From DASRQK01 sp964401685 (lineage in GTDB: Bacteria > Bacteroidota > Bacteroidia > Sphingobacteriales > Sphingobacteriaceae): a DNA stretch of 64,000 nt. Of this stretch, positions 19,001 through 27,699 are shown piece after piece. The position numbers and the translations under genes are program-made. The notes beneath the pieces were generated by a model. It was not told the DNA's origin. It did not search any database and saw nothing but the letters and a program-made list of their open reading frames with translations. The stretch lies in assembly GCA_964401685.1 (NCBI GenBank), contig CAYNZH010000004.1, positions 1-64,000 of the forward strand. Reading direction: 5' to 3'. Positions within the stretch are counted from its first letter, which is position 1. Each line of letters starts with the position of its first letter.

Positions 19001-19389
19001 ATGATTTGAAACAATCCGTCCAGAATGCCGTTTACGAACAAAAGGATCCGGTCGTAATTTACAAGATGGAAGCCTTTGATCTGTTCAAGGATATGCTTGC
19101 GAACATGAACAAAGAAGTCGTTTCTTTCCTGTTTAAAGGACAAATACCGAGTCAAAACCCGCGGGAAGTACAGGAAGCTCGTCCAGCTCCCCGCGCGGCT
19201 GAGCAGAAGATGACGGCGTCCAAGGCTGAAGTGGGCTCGACGCTGGGTGGTGGCGGCGGTGCGGGCATCCCGGTTGAAGACACACGGGAAGTACAGAAGC
19301 CGCAGCCAGTCAAAGTCGAACAACGAATAGGAAGAAATGATCCCTGTCCTTGTGGCAGTGGAAAAAAATATAAAAATTGTCACGGATGA
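16084..19389 (+). CDS. secA: SecA preprotein translocase ATPase
   Basis: A 1102-residue protein from ATG 16084 ([16 protein letters not shown]), the standard SecA start. [17 protein letters not shown] (Walker A, about 190), [20 protein letters not shown] (DEAD-box-like, about 297), [21 protein letters not shown] and [13 protein letters not shown] identify the motor. The C-terminus [18 protein letters not shown] is the zinc-binding SEC-C tail that docks on SecB or the membrane. It is about 200 residues longer than E. coli SecA because of inserts, notably after [13 protein letters not shown], that are usual in Bacteroidota. SecA drives export through SecYEG. The SPOR gene overlaps the stop by ATGA. 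Confidence 0.97.
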   Translation: MLKILSKLFGSKSERDIKQIQPLVEKIKEEYSKLQGLSHDELRAKTTDFKNRIKEFLADIDGEIAEIRASAAKDDVDMVEKTAMYEKIDKLTKDRDKQLEVILKEILPEAFAVVKDTARRFTQNEVLEVTATDYDQEFAATKPHITVEGKKAYWKNTWLAAGTEVTWNMIHYDVQLIGGIVLHEGKIAEMATGEGKTLVGTLPAYLNALSGQGVHIVTVNDYLARRDSEWNGPLFEFHGLRVDCIDRHMPNSAARRKAYAADIVFGTNNEFGFDYLRDNMAQTPESLVQRKLHFAMVDEVDSVLIDDARTPLIISGPVPKGDQHEFYELKPRIEKLVNAQKSFINTTLNAAKKAIKDGDTEADSGGLALFRAFRGLPKSKALIKFLSEGNHRQILSKTENYYMQEQSKNMHIVDAELFFVIDEKNNQVELTDKGIELITASGEDPSFYVMPDVGSEVAEIEKSDLSAEEKKAKKDELMRDFSIKSERIHSMNQLLKAYTLFEKDDEYIIDEGKVKIVDEQTGRIMDGRRYSDGLHQAIEAKENVKIEDATQTYATITLQNYFRMYHKLAGMTGTATTEAGEFWQIYKLDVVEIPTNIPIKRDDRDDMIYRTAREKYNAVAEEIHKLTAAGRPVLVGTTSVEISELLSRMLNLRGIKHNVLNAKLHQREADVVAEAGKAGTVTIATNMAGRGTDIKLGEGVREAGGLAIIGTERHESRRVDRQLRGRAGRQGDPGSSQFFVSLEDNLMRLFASERISNIMVKMGVKEGEVMQHSMLTNSIERAQRKVEENNFGIRKRLLEYDDVMNSQRTVIYAKRKNGLFGERLDVELNNTIYDVCEDVVAEYKEGGTFDEFQLEVIRLFSVDSQITEEEFTQQPIGTLTDRLFAQTISYYREKAKHIGEQTLPVLKDVHETRGHQIENVAIPFTDGQRMINVTAGLQKILDTNGAEVFKSFEKGIVLALIDEAWKEHLREMDDLKQSVQNAVYEQKDPVVIYKMEAFDLFKDMLANMNKEVVSFLFKGQIPSQNPREVQEARPAPRAAEQKMTASKAEVGSTLGGGGGAGIPVEDTREVQKPQPVKVEQRIGRNDPCPCGSGKKYKNCHG

Positions 19390-19829
19390 TCCAAATAGCG
19401 AGAGTTTTTGTGTGCTTAATGCTGTGTATGTGCGCCGCTTTCTGGGCTAAGGCTCAGAACAGGGGAGAGCTGAAGGTGTACAAAGACTCTCTTATAACCG
19501 TGATGCAAGAATATAGAAGTGGAAAACGGAGTTTTACAAAGGCTCCGGCACCTTCAGAGGATAGAAATCCTGCGACCCGCACCACCGCCCGAGGATTTAG
19601 GGTGCAGGTTTTTTTGGGCTCAAACAGGAATGAAGCTTATGCCGAACAGGCCCGGTTTAAACGATTATATCCGGACATTGACACCTATATCACCTATGAG
19701 GAGCCAAATTACAGGGTCAAAGTGGGCGATTTCAGGAGCCGAGCCGAGGCGCAGCGGCTAATGGAGGGTCTAAAACATCAGTTTTCCAATGTCTTTTTGT
19801 TTACAGAGACGATTTTTATTTATCATTAA
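19386..19829 (+). CDS. SPOR-domain secreted protein
   Basis: A 147-residue protein starting at the ATG that overlaps the secA stop. It has an N-terminal signal peptide (about 1-25, ending WAKA-Q) and a short linker. A SPOR domain spans about 70-147 ([30 protein letters not shown], then [22 protein letters not shown]). SPOR domains bind denuded peptidoglycan glycan strands at division sites, so this is probably a periplasmic wall-binding protein. Coupling to secA suggests co-expression rather than shared function. Confidence 0.88.
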   Translation: MIQIARVFVCLMLCMCAAFWAKAQNRGELKVYKDSLITVMQEYRSGKRSFTKAPAPSEDRNPATRTTARGFRVQVFLGSNRNEAYAEQARFKRLYPDIDTYITYEEPNYRVKVGDFRSRAEAQRLMEGLKHQFSNVFLFTETIFIYH

Positions 19830-19850
19830 TCAGTAGCGGACAACATCAGA

Positions 19851-21038
19851 TTGCTGGAACTTGCAACCATAAAACGCTGGTCTCTTCATTTGCATGAGGA
19901 AAACATTCAAATGAGGCGGCATCTGCATGCGCATCCCGAGCTTTCCTTTCAGGAGCATAATACCTCTCAATTTATCAAAAATAAGCTTGATAGCTGGGGC
20001 GTGCCCTATCAAAATATGGCTGACACAGGGGTGGTCGCACTCGTCCAAGGCGATCTGCCTTCGGATCACTGCGTTGCACTTCGCGCAGATATGGATGCGC
20101 TCCCTATTAACGAAGTTGGCGGTAGACCCTACGGCTCGAAATTCCCCGGAATAATGCATGCCTGCGGGCACGATGTGCATACTGCCTCGCTACTGACTGT
20201 AGCTCACATGCTCAGTATACTAAAAGCCAGTTTCGCGGGGAGGATAAAGCTGATTTTCCAGCCCGGGGAGGAGTTGCTGCCAGGTGGGGCGAGTCTGATG
20301 ATCAAAGAGGGCGTTCTGGAAAATCCCATCCCCGAGGCGGTAATCGGGCAGCATGTCATGCCTCAGATACCCGTAGGAAAGGTTGGATTCAGAAGCGGGA
20401 AATACATGGCCTCCACAGACGAACTGTACTTCAGGGTGAAGGGCCGGGGTGGCCACGGTGCACAGCCCCACATGAACGTTGACCCTGTCGTGATTGCTTC
20501 GCATATTATTATTGCCTTGCAACAAGTGGTCAGTCGAAAAGCCCACCCAATAATGCCGTCCGTTCTTTCTGTAGGAAAGGTAGAAGCCAAAGGTGCCACC
20601 AATGTGATTCCAGACGAAGTCTACATGGAAGGGACATTTCGCACGTTCGATGAACAGTGGCGCAAGGATGCACACGTTTCCATTCGCAAGATTGCACAAG
20701 GAATTGCAGAAAGCATGGGCGCTGTCTGCGAAGTGGATATCCGGGTAGGATACCCCTGCCTGGTGAATGAAGAGGCACTGACCGAAAATGCAAAATGTTG
20801 GGCCGGCGAGTATTTAGGTCCGGAAAATGTAGTCGATCTGGACTTGTGGATGGCAGCCGAAGACTTTGCCTACTACACCCAAAAGGCCGACGCCTGTTTT
20901 TACCGTCTGGGCACCGGCAATCCTGACAAGAATATTGTTTCCGCTGTGCACACGCCAACCTTTGATATCGACGAAGACGCCTTGGCGCTTAGCCCCGGGC
21001 TAATGGTGTACCTGGCCTTAAAGCAACTGGGCAACTGA
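19851..21038 (+). CDS. M20 family amidohydrolase / aminoacylase
   Basis: A 395-residue metallo-hydrolase of the M20D type (HipO/IAA-amino-acid hydrolase-like). MRRHLHAHPELSFQE, LRADMDALPI, MHACGHDVHTASLL, FQPGEELLPGGA, GRGGHGAQPH and AAEDFAYY carry the metal ligands and dimerisation motifs. It probably cleaves N-acylated amino acids in the cytoplasm, since it has no signal peptide. The only in-frame start before the conserved N-terminal helix is TTG at 19851; the first ATG would remove about 20 residues of that helix. The GNAT gene follows one base after the stop. Confidence 0.88.
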   Translation: MLELATIKRWSLHLHEENIQMRRHLHAHPELSFQEHNTSQFIKNKLDSWGVPYQNMADTGVVALVQGDLPSDHCVALRADMDALPINEVGGRPYGSKFPGIMHACGHDVHTASLLTVAHMLSILKASFAGRIKLIFQPGEELLPGGASLMIKEGVLENPIPEAVIGQHVMPQIPVGKVGFRSGKYMASTDELYFRVKGRGGHGAQPHMNVDPVVIASHIIIALQQVVSRKAHPIMPSVLSVGKVEAKGATNVIPDEVYMEGTFRTFDEQWRKDAHVSIRKIAQGIAESMGAVCEVDIRVGYPCLVNEEALTENAKCWAGEYLGPENVVDLDLWMAAEDFAYYTQKADACFYRLGTGNPDKNIVSAVHTPTFDIDEDALALSPGLMVYLALKQLGN

Positions 21039-21039
21039 T

Positions 21040-21534
21040 ATGGACGTTCGCAGGATATACGGAGAAAATACGGAAGATCTGGTCAGCATCCATCAGCTGG
21101 CGCACGACATTTGGTGGCCGACCTACCAAGCTTATTTACCGGCCGAGCAAATCCAAACCATGTTGGACAATATGTATTCTCTCCCTGCATTGAACGCTCA
21201 GGTCGCGAACGGTCATCAATTTGCGCTTCTCGAGGCCGACAACCTCCCCATAGGATTTATCAGCTACCGTTTTGTGGAAAATTCACGCGTGACCCGTATA
21301 GAAAAAATCTACATCGCGCCGGCCTTTCAGGGAAAAGGCGGGGGCTTGGTCCTGTTGGATTTTGCTCGCCGCGAAGCGCTTGCCACCAAGTCTGAGGCGC
21401 TAGAGCTCAATGTAAACCGAAACAATCCGGCAAGACATTTCTACGAAAAGCAGGGGTTTGAAGTTGTGCGCGAGGAGAACCTTCCGTACGGAAAGTTCAT
21501 CCTCGACGACTATGTTATGAGAAAGCCGCTTTAA
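21040..21534 (+). CDS. GNAT family N-acetyltransferase
   Basis: A 164-residue acetyltransferase. RIEKIYIAPAFQGKGGGLVLLDFARREA is motif A with the acetyl-CoA pyrophosphate loop (QGKGGG), and LNVNRNNPARHFYEKQGFEVVRE is motif B. The acceptor is unknown. It starts one base after the M20 amidohydrolase and probably shares its transcript. It ends 11 bases before the convergent M28 peptidase stop. Confidence 0.88.
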   Translation: MDVRRIYGENTEDLVSIHQLAHDIWWPTYQAYLPAEQIQTMLDNMYSLPALNAQVANGHQFALLEADNLPIGFISYRFVENSRVTRIEKIYIAPAFQGKGGGLVLLDFARREALATKSEALELNVNRNNPARHFYEKQGFEVVREENLPYGKFILDDYVMRKPL

Positions 21535-21545
21535 AAACCAGCAAC

Positions 21546-22832
21546 TTACTGCAATTTTTCGACTCTTCTCGGGGTGTCTGCACCTGAAACAATACTCTCT
21601 GCTCCGATTGCGATCGCTTTTATGGATGAGACGATGTTATCAATATTCAGCGTGCTCACCTCGTCCTTGACAGTATGATAATATTCATCCTTTTCTATTT
21701 GGACCGTAGAGAACGAGTGGGCGGGAACACCTGCTGCGGCAAGCGATGCATTGTCGCTTCTGTAAAACAGGTTTTGGGTAGGGTAGGGATCAGGGTGAAA
21801 GGTAAATTCGGTGTCTTTGACATTCTGTTGCATAATTTCCGCAAGATCTGATTGATCAAACCCAGTTACATACAGCGCGTTCTCACCGAAGCGTGAATCT
21901 TTTCCAATCATCTCAATATTGATCATTGCGACAACGTCATCTGGATTGATTGTTTCCGCAAAATACTTGGAGCCTACCAGCCCGATTTCCTCTGCGGTAA
22001 AGGCGACAAATAACAGTGTACGCTCGTTATCGCCGCGATTCTTATAGTATTGCGCTAGACTGAGCACCGCAGACACCCCGGAAGCGTCGTCGTCAGCACC
22101 ATTGGCAATTGAATCTTGACCAACAGGAGCAATGATGCCAATATGATCGTAGTGAGCCGAAAATATCACGTACTCGTCGGGTTTAGATTTTCCCGGGAGC
22201 ATGCCGATCATATTGAAAAGAGGCAGCTTTTCTATGGTATTGGTAAAACTGACCCTAAAGGACGATGGACGCGCGTCGCTGAGTACGTAAACAACCGATG
22301 GATTGGCATCAGATACATTTTCCTGACCCATTCTCGGGCGCATCAGAAAGCCTTTGTACCGTGCGAAAAGATTCTGAAAACTCGGATCCACGAGGACGAT
22401 TGCGTCCTTGCCGGCATTTGAAATTTCCCTAAACTTCTGTGCAAAATCGTCGCCTGCCTGTATGCGCAACACTTCGACGTTGGGATCATCGTTCCAGACT
22501 CTTCCAGGGGAGTTGCTTGAAAAAATAACGTTCCCTTCCTCTATGTTTTCGCCATCAAATGTTACAGCCCAAGATGCAGGGCTGATGCGATTGACGTAAA
22601 AGGTTTGTCGGTAATCCTCTTCAGCAAAGGGCGCAACGCCTATTTTTTCAAATTCTTCAGCTATAAAGTTTGCCGCCTTTTCTATACCGGGCGTAAAGGA
22701 CGCGCGACCCTCCATGTCATCTGCAGCCAAGGTATTCAGGATTCGGGTTACTTCTGCAACATTGACTATCTCCTGTGCTGAGCAGGAGATCAGTAAAAAC
22801 CCTAGCGCAAGGGTCAGCAATAGCCTTTTCAT
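21546..22832 (-). CDS. M28 family zinc aminopeptidase lipoprotein
   Basis: A 428-residue lipoprotein (signal ending LLISC, Cys17) with a PA-like insert and an M28 catalytic domain. AHYDHIGI, NGADDDASGVSAVLSLAQYY and FVAFTAEEIGLVGSKYFAE supply the His, bridging Asp and catalytic Glu pair. FYRSDNASLAAAGVPAHSFST carries the final His. It is an envelope peptidase, probably facing the periplasm, that trims peptides from the N-terminus. A minus-strand TATATTTG box lies 28 bases before the start. Confidence 0.9.
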   Translation of the reverse strand: MKRLLLTLALGFLLISCSAQEIVNVAEVTRILNTLAADDMEGRASFTPGIEKAANFIAEEFEKIGVAPFAEEDYRQTFYVNRISPASWAVTFDGENIEEGNVIFSSNSPGRVWNDDPNVEVLRIQAGDDFAQKFREISNAGKDAIVLVDPSFQNLFARYKGFLMRPRMGQENVSDANPSVVYVLSDARPSSFRVSFTNTIEKLPLFNMIGMLPGKSKPDEYVIFSAHYDHIGIIAPVGQDSIANGADDDASGVSAVLSLAQYYKNRGDNERTLLFVAFTAEEIGLVGSKYFAETINPDDVVAMINIEMIGKDSRFGENALYVTGFDQSDLAEIMQQNVKDTEFTFHPDPYPTQNLFYRSDNASLAAAGVPAHSFSTVQIEKDEYYHTVKDEVSTLNIDNIVSSIKAIAIGAESIVSGADTPRRVEKLQ

Positions 22833-22859
22833 ATTTTTAAACGTTTAATTTCAATGTTT

Positions 22860-22867
22860 CAAATATA
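22860..22867 (-). promoter_or_regulatory. Possible -7 box for the M28 peptidase gene
   Basis: Reads TATATTTG on the minus strand (TAnnTTTG), 28 bases before the start codon. No clear -33 element. Confidence 0.35.
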
Positions 22868-22951
22868 GAGTTTTCTGTGTAAATACTGAATATTTTACTT
22901 TTCAGGTGGCCGCCGCCGTCAATTTAACATTTTTGACGCTGAAAATCAGCA

Positions 22952-22986
22952 TTGATCCTTTCTCCCGGTATTTTTTTTTAACTTTG
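22952..22986 (+). promoter_or_regulatory. Promoter of the rhodanese gene
   Basis: TAACTTTG at 22979-22986 is a full -7 match, 28 bases before the start codon, with TTG at 22952-22954 as a loosely spaced -33 element. Confidence 0.45.
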
Positions 22987-23014
22987 GTTCGGAATCGACA
23001 AAAATTAGAGATTT

Positions 23015-23338
23015 ATGACGAATATTAAAGAAATCACCGTAGACGAACTTAAAAAAATGAGGGAAGAAGGCACGGATTTTCAATTAATTGATGTGCGTGA
23101 GTCCTTTGAGAACGAGCATTCGAATCTTGGTGGAGAGCACATTCCACTTTCAGACGTGCTTCTCGATAAGGGAAAAATTGCCAAGGATAAGCCGGTTGTG
23201 GTGCATTGTCGCAGCGGCAAACGCAGTGCTCAGGCAATTATGTTGTTGCAAAGGGAAGGGTTCGACAATCTTTCCAACCTGAAAGGCGGTATCTTAGCCT
23301 GGAAGGAGCAGATTGACCCCTCTATAGACGTTTATTAA
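23015..23338 (+). CDS. Rhodanese-like sulfurtransferase domain protein
   Basis: A 107-residue single-domain rhodanese. FQLIDVRESFENEHSNLGGEHIPLSD is the CH2A-like segment. VVVHCRSGKRSAQA holds the active-site Cys in a six-residue loop (CRSGKR), as in GlpE/PspE-type enzymes. GFDNLSNLKGGILAWKEQID ends the fold. It transfers sulfane sulfur to an unknown acceptor and has no signal peptide, so it is cytosolic. A small membrane-protein gene follows 21 bp downstream. Confidence 0.92.
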   Translation: MTNIKEITVDELKKMREEGTDFQLIDVRESFENEHSNLGGEHIPLSDVLLDKGKIAKDKPVVVHCRSGKRSAQAIMLLQREGFDNLSNLKGGILAWKEQIDPSIDVY

Positions 23339-23359
23339 CAGCAAAGGACTTATCGACGT

Positions 23360-23551
23360 ATGAAAATTAAGTTTCTGTACAATACCTTGCTGACCGTCGG
23401 TATTGTACTTATGGTGCTGAGCACAGTGAGCGCTTATCAGAGCAAGCAAACGGTCATTATGATCGTGTCTTTAGCGGTTGCTATTCTGCTTTTTTGGCTA
23501 AAGATCCAGTTGCTCAAACAGGTGAGGCAAAGCTCAAAAAAGAAAGGCTAG
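23360..23551 (+). CDS. Small two-helix membrane protein
   Basis: A 63-residue protein with two hydrophobic segments (about 7-25 and 30-50) and a basic C-terminus (KQVRQSSKKKG). I do not recognise a function. Its position 21 bp behind the rhodanese gene, its ATG start and its clean membrane topology support it as a real gene. It is probably an inner-membrane protein with the basic tail in the cytoplasm. Confidence 0.65.
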   Translation: MKIKFLYNTLLTVGIVLMVLSTVSAYQSKQTVIMIVSLAVAILLFWLKIQLLKQVRQSSKKKG

Positions 23552-23580
23552 TTCAAACGAGCGTTCAAACTAGCCTCACC
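23521..23580. terminator. Inverted repeats between convergent genes
   Basis: AGGCTAGTT (23545-23553) and AACTAGCCT (23568-23576) can form a 9-bp stem. GGTGAGGC (23521-23528) and GCCTCACC (23573-23580) form a competing 8-bp stem. The sequence lies at the end of the small membrane-protein gene and before the convergent gcvT stop. There is no T-run, so it is at best a weak or alternative-fold terminator. Confidence 0.35.
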
Positions 23581-23594
23581 ATTGATGTTATCAG

Positions 23595-24674
23595 TTACTT
23601 TACAAAAGGGGGCTTTACGATTTTCGCCTCGATTTTTTTGTCACGTATCTTGATGTAGATGGTGTTGTCTTCTTTGGCTTGGTCTAGGGTTACGAAGCCC
23701 ATTCCAATTGATTTTTTCAATGTAGGGGACTGCGTGCCCGACGTCACGATGCCGATCTCCTCTTCGTCCTCGCCCACAATCGGGTAGCCCTGCCGGGCAA
23801 TTCCTCGATCAATAAGCTCAAATCCTACTAATTTTCTTTTGAGACCTGCTTCTTTTTCGGCTTTTAGCTGTTCGGAATTGACAAAATCCTTGGTGAACTT
23901 TGTCACCCACCCTAAACCTGCTTCGAAAGGCGATGTGTTGTCATCGATTTCGTGACCGTAAAGACAAAATCCCATCTCCAATCTCAAGGTGTCACGCGCG
24001 CCCAATCCCGCTGGTTTGATCCCATAGTCCTTGCCTGCTTCAAAAATTGCATCCCACACTTGACGTGCATGCTGGCTATCAACATAGATTTCAAAGCCAC
24101 CGGCACCAGTGTATCCTGTAGCCGAAACGAGTACGTTGTCCACCCCAGCAAAGGTTCCTTTTTGAAAGGTATAATAGGACATGGTAGCCAGCTCTATGTC
24201 GGTCAGAGATTGCAAAGCATCTGACGATTTCGGGCCTTGAACTGCGAACAGCGCGGTCTGATCCGAAATGTCTTGGATGTCCACACCAAAAGTGTTATGC
24301 GTATTGATCCAGTCCCAATCCTTTTGGATGTTTCCGGCATTGACCACTAGGAAGTAGGTTTCCGCATCTATCCTGTAAACCAAAAGATCGTCTACAATGC
24401 CTCCGTTTTCATTTGGCATATAGGCATACTGAACTTTACCATCACTGAGCTTAGACGCGTCGTTGGAGCAGACTTTTTGCACCAGATCCAAAGCCTTTGG
24501 GCCTTTCAAAATAAACTCGCCCATGTGGCTGACATCAAAAACGCCCACGCCTCGACGAACAGCTTCGTGTTCATCGTTGATTCCTGAGTATTGCACGGGC
24601 ATATTGAAGCCCGCAAAAGACACCATCTTTGCGCCAAGAGAAGCGTGCAGATCACTTAATGCTGTATTCTTCAT
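23595..24674 (-). CDS. gcvT: Aminomethyltransferase (glycine cleavage T protein)
   Basis: A 359-residue protein of the usual GcvT length. MVSFAGFNMPVQYSGINDEHEAVRRGVGVFDVSHMGEF at the N-terminus, then YTGAGGFEIYVD, GLGARDTLRLEMGFCLYGHEID and IVTSGTQSPTLKKSIGMGFV are the folate-binding and C-terminal motifs. It moves the aminomethyl unit of glycine from the H protein to tetrahydrofolate. gcvH and gcvP are not in the window. A TAGATTTG box on the minus strand (24700-24693) lies 19 bases upstream. I see no glycine riboswitch in the short 5' region. Confidence 0.95.
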   Translation of the reverse strand: MKNTALSDLHASLGAKMVSFAGFNMPVQYSGINDEHEAVRRGVGVFDVSHMGEFILKGPKALDLVQKVCSNDASKLSDGKVQYAYMPNENGGIVDDLLVYRIDAETYFLVVNAGNIQKDWDWINTHNTFGVDIQDISDQTALFAVQGPKSSDALQSLTDIELATMSYYTFQKGTFAGVDNVLVSATGYTGAGGFEIYVDSQHARQVWDAIFEAGKDYGIKPAGLGARDTLRLEMGFCLYGHEIDDNTSPFEAGLGWVTKFTKDFVNSEQLKAEKEAGLKRKLVGFELIDRGIARQGYPIVGEDEEEIGIVTSGTQSPTLKKSIGMGFVTLDQAKEDNTIYIKIRDKKIEAKIVKPPFVK

Positions 24675-24692
24675 GATATCGTATTATAAGCA

Positions 24693-24700
24693 CAAATCTA
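24693..24700 (-). promoter_or_regulatory. Possible -7 box for gcvT
   Basis: Reads TAGATTTG on the minus strand, a TAnnTTTG match 19 bases before the gcvT start codon. Confidence 0.35.
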
Positions 24701-24738
24701 ATCAAAAAGAATCGATTTAGGCGAATCATCCCCAGCAT

Positions 24739-25080
24739 TTAAGCGGTTTTCCTCTGTAACACCAATAGTTCATGCACGCTGATTTCCGTTACATAGCGCG
24801 TTATTTCATCCTTGTCCACGTAACTTCGGTTGACCAAGCGACCTTCAATAGAGATTTCTGAGCCCTTACCCAAGTTTTTTCCCACAAATTCGGCGAGCTT
24901 TCCCCAGAAAACGAGGCTGTGCCATTGGGTGTCAGTGACCCATTCACCCTCGGCGTTCCTAAACCGTTCGTGTGTCGCAAGCGAGGCTTTTGCCAACATC
25001 TTGTCCTCTGCATACTCGTGGGTTTCCGGATCTGCTCCGAAATACCCCGTCAGCCTGACGCTGTTTTTCAATGTGTTCAT
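24739..25080 (-). CDS. ssb: Short single-stranded DNA-binding protein without acidic tail
   Basis: A 113-residue SSB-type OB-fold protein: MNTLKNSVRLTGYFGADPE, WHSLVFWGKLAEFVGKNLGKGSEISIEGRLVNRSYVDKDEITRYVTEI. The fold is complete, but the protein ends QRKTA, with no glycine-rich linker and no DDDxPF tip. It could bind ssDNA but should not recruit SSB partner proteins in the usual way. The organism presumably has a full-length SSB elsewhere. It lies between gcvT (same strand, 64 bp away) and the divergent YfhO-like gene. Confidence 0.9.
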   Translation of the reverse strand: MNTLKNSVRLTGYFGADPETHEYAEDKMLAKASLATHERFRNAEGEWVTDTQWHSLVFWGKLAEFVGKNLGKGSEISIEGRLVNRSYVDKDEITRYVTEISVHELLVLQRKTA

Positions 25081-25157
25081 ATTTAAACTATTTTAAGTAA
25101 ATGAATATGCCAAAGATTTGAACTTTTTATTTAATTAGTCGGAAAAGAAACATATAC

Positions 25158-25191
25158 TTGCGTTTAATTTCGGTTCAATTGTCTATTTTTG
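25158..25191 (+). promoter_or_regulatory. Promoter of the YfhO-like gene
   Basis: TATTTTTG at 25184-25191 is a full -7 match, 30 bases before the start codon. TTG at 25158-25160 is a candidate -33 element, with a 23-base spacer. Confidence 0.5.
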
Positions 25192-25221
25192 AACTTTTGC
25201 AACGACTAACGATACAATTCA

Positions 25222-27699
25222 ATGAAACCCTGGTTTACTAAAAACGCGATACACATAGGAATTATCGGCTTTTTCATAGTTATTTGCTTTATTTACTTTC
25301 CCTCGGCATGGCAAGGCAAAGAGTTGTACCAACATGATGTTTTGCAGGCCAAGGCCAGCCAGAAAGAGATCATGGACATCAGGGACCGCGACGGTGACAT
25401 CCCTTTGTGGACAAACTCTATGTTTGGGGGCATGCCCACCTATCAGATTTTCATTGATTTACCCTCCAATGTCGGCACCTACATCATGAGGTCTTTGAGA
25501 GCGGTTTTTCCTCACCCTATTGATGTGGTGATGATCTATCTACTTGGGGCCTACCTCCTGTTCAGTGTCTTGAAGGTAAGGCCGTGGGTCGCCGCTTTAG
25601 GTGCGATTGCTTTTGCATTTTCCTCTTACAACTTTATTTATATTGAAGCGGGCCACGCAAGTAAGGCCTATGCTATTGCATTTCTAGCACCAATTTTAGC
25701 GGGTATTTTGTTGACTTACCGCGGAAAATACTTGCTCGGTGCGGTGATAATAGCCTTTTCCGTTGCCTTGGAGGTCAGGGTCAACCACATACAGGTCCCT
25801 TACTATATGTTTATTGGGCTCTTGATCCTTACCGGCATCGAGCTGTATCATGCAGCCAGAAACGGCAGCTGGGCTGGATTTGGGAAGGCTATAGGCGTGC
25901 AGGCGGTAACCCTCTTGCTAGCGATCGCTGTCAATGCCTCCCTTTTGTGGCCAACCTACGAATACAGTCAGGAGTCCATTCGGGGGAAAGCGAATTTATC
26001 TACGGGAACTTCCTCGGGAGAAAGCGCACAGGGTTTGGATAAGGAATACGCCTACCAGTGGAGTCAAGGTATAGGGGAGTCCATTACATTTTTGATCCCA
26101 AACGCATATGGAGGTGGGATGACCTCGGCGCTGGATGAGAATTCAAATGTCGGAAAGCTGATGCTGAGCCAAGGTGCAACACCCGAACAGGCTCGTGGCG
26201 CAGCGCAGGGTTTGCCTACTTATTGGGGAGAAAAGCCCTTTACCTCAGGGCCATGGTATTTTGGTGCAGGAGTAATGTTTTTGTTCTTTCTCGGCGCATT
26301 TATCGTGAAAGGTCGTTTAAAGTGGTGGATTGTGTCATCCACGGTGCTGTTCCTCTTGCTCTCTTTCGGCAGACACTTTCCACTGGTTTCTGACCTCTTC
26401 TTTGATTACTTCCCCATGTATAATAAATTCAGGGCCGTAGAATCGACATTGATTATGGTGACTTTCTTGGTTCCAATTCTCGCTGTCTTAGCGGTGAATG
26501 AATTGATTTCTAGGAAAGACGAAGTGCCTGGATTGCAGAAGAAGCTGCTTTACACGCTGTACGGCGTCGGCGGGCTGACCTTGATTTTTGCGTTCATTCC
26601 CGGGTTGTTCCTGGATTTCCGAGGCTCGGGGTATGGTGCAATGGTCGAAAACCTTAGTTCTCAGACCGGAGACCGTGGGTTTGCCCAAAATATCGTCAAT
26701 GCCCTGGTCAAGGATCGCGCATCTCTGGCGCGAACGGACGCGATTCGTTCGTTGGTTTATATTTTGTTGACATTCGGCGTGTTGTGGCTTTTTATCAAGG
26801 ACAAATTCAAACCGATCACCGCAGTGATTTTATTGCTTGCGATAACGCTGGTGGACCTCTGGGTGGTCGACAAACGGTATTTGAACGATGAGCGTTTTGT
26901 AGATGGAAGCCAGTTGGAGCGTCAATTCAATGTAAAACGTGAAGTTGATGAGCTGATTCTTATGGACAAGGACCCAAATTACAGAGTTCTCGACCTCACA
27001 ACCAGTCCTTTCCAGGATGCCAGAACTTCTTATTATCATAAATCCGTCGGTGGATATCACGCTGCAAAACTGATGCGCTACCAGGAACTGCTCGAGAATC
27101 AATTTTCAGGGGCGATCAATGAGGACGTGCTGGACATGCTCAACACCCGTTATTTGATTACTTCAGATCAGCAAAATAATCAAAGAATACAACGCCGAAG
27201 TACGGCGGCCGGCAATGCGTGGTTTGTGGACCGGGTCACCCTTGTCGACGACAATGCAGAAGAGATGCAAGCGATCAGTAGCTTCGATCCGCTCAAGGAG
27301 GCCTTTGTGCACCAAGAATTTAAGGATCAGATAAATGAAAACCGCCTGAGACAGGCGACAAACGCTTCCATCTCGCTGACCTCGTACCGCCCCGACCATT
27401 TGGTGTACGAATATTCGTCGCCCAATGATGCGCTCGCTGTTTTCTCCGAAATTTGGTATGATAAGGGCTGGAAAGCTTTTGTGGACGGCAAGGAATTGCC
27501 GATTCTCCGAGCCAACTATGTGCTGCGAGCCTTGCAACTGCCCGGCGGTAATCATACGGTAGAGTTTAAATTCGAGCCACGATCCTATGTGTTGGGAGAG
27601 CGCATCGCGTTGATTGCGTCGATCATCTTGGTGCTGGGCGCGCTACTTGCAATCTGGCTGAGGATCAAAAAACCCGCAAGCTTCAGAGAGCAAGCGTGA
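25222..27699 (+). CDS. YfhO family polytopic membrane protein
   Basis: An 825-residue membrane protein with an N-terminal helix followed by a large extracytoplasmic loop (WTNSMFGGMPTYQ, the family signature), then ten or more hydrophobic segments, and a C-terminal soluble part (YRVLDLTTSPFQDARTSYYHKSVGGYH, then YEYSSPNDALAVFSEIWYDKGWKAFVDGKELP) ending in a last membrane helix. YfhO proteins are GT-C-like; in Bacillus a relative is needed to glycosylate lipoteichoic acid. Here a role in envelope glycan decoration is an inference only. It overlaps the convergent rnhB gene by 17 bases. Confidence 0.85.
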   Translation: MKPWFTKNAIHIGIIGFFIVICFIYFPSAWQGKELYQHDVLQAKASQKEIMDIRDRDGDIPLWTNSMFGGMPTYQIFIDLPSNVGTYIMRSLRAVFPHPIDVVMIYLLGAYLLFSVLKVRPWVAALGAIAFAFSSYNFIYIEAGHASKAYAIAFLAPILAGILLTYRGKYLLGAVIIAFSVALEVRVNHIQVPYYMFIGLLILTGIELYHAARNGSWAGFGKAIGVQAVTLLLAIAVNASLLWPTYEYSQESIRGKANLSTGTSSGESAQGLDKEYAYQWSQGIGESITFLIPNAYGGGMTSALDENSNVGKLMLSQGATPEQARGAAQGLPTYWGEKPFTSGPWYFGAGVMFLFFLGAFIVKGRLKWWIVSSTVLFLLLSFGRHFPLVSDLFFDYFPMYNKFRAVESTLIMVTFLVPILAVLAVNELISRKDEVPGLQKKLLYTLYGVGGLTLIFAFIPGLFLDFRGSGYGAMVENLSSQTGDRGFAQNIVNALVKDRASLARTDAIRSLVYILLTFGVLWLFIKDKFKPITAVILLLAITLVDLWVVDKRYLNDERFVDGSQLERQFNVKREVDELILMDKDPNYRVLDLTTSPFQDARTSYYHKSVGGYHAAKLMRYQELLENQFSGAINEDVLDMLNTRYLITSDQQNNQRIQRRSTAAGNAWFVDRVTLVDDNAEEMQAISSFDPLKEAFVHQEFKDQINENRLRQATNASISLTSYRPDHLVYEYSSPNDALAVFSEIWYDKGWKAFVDGKELPILRANYVLRALQLPGGNHTVEFKFEPRSYVLGERIALIASIILVLGALLAIWLRIKKPASFREQA

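Noticed and set aside
24675..24738. Glycine riboswitch near gcvT
   Set aside because: The 64 bases upstream of gcvT are too short and lack the conserved aptamer core.
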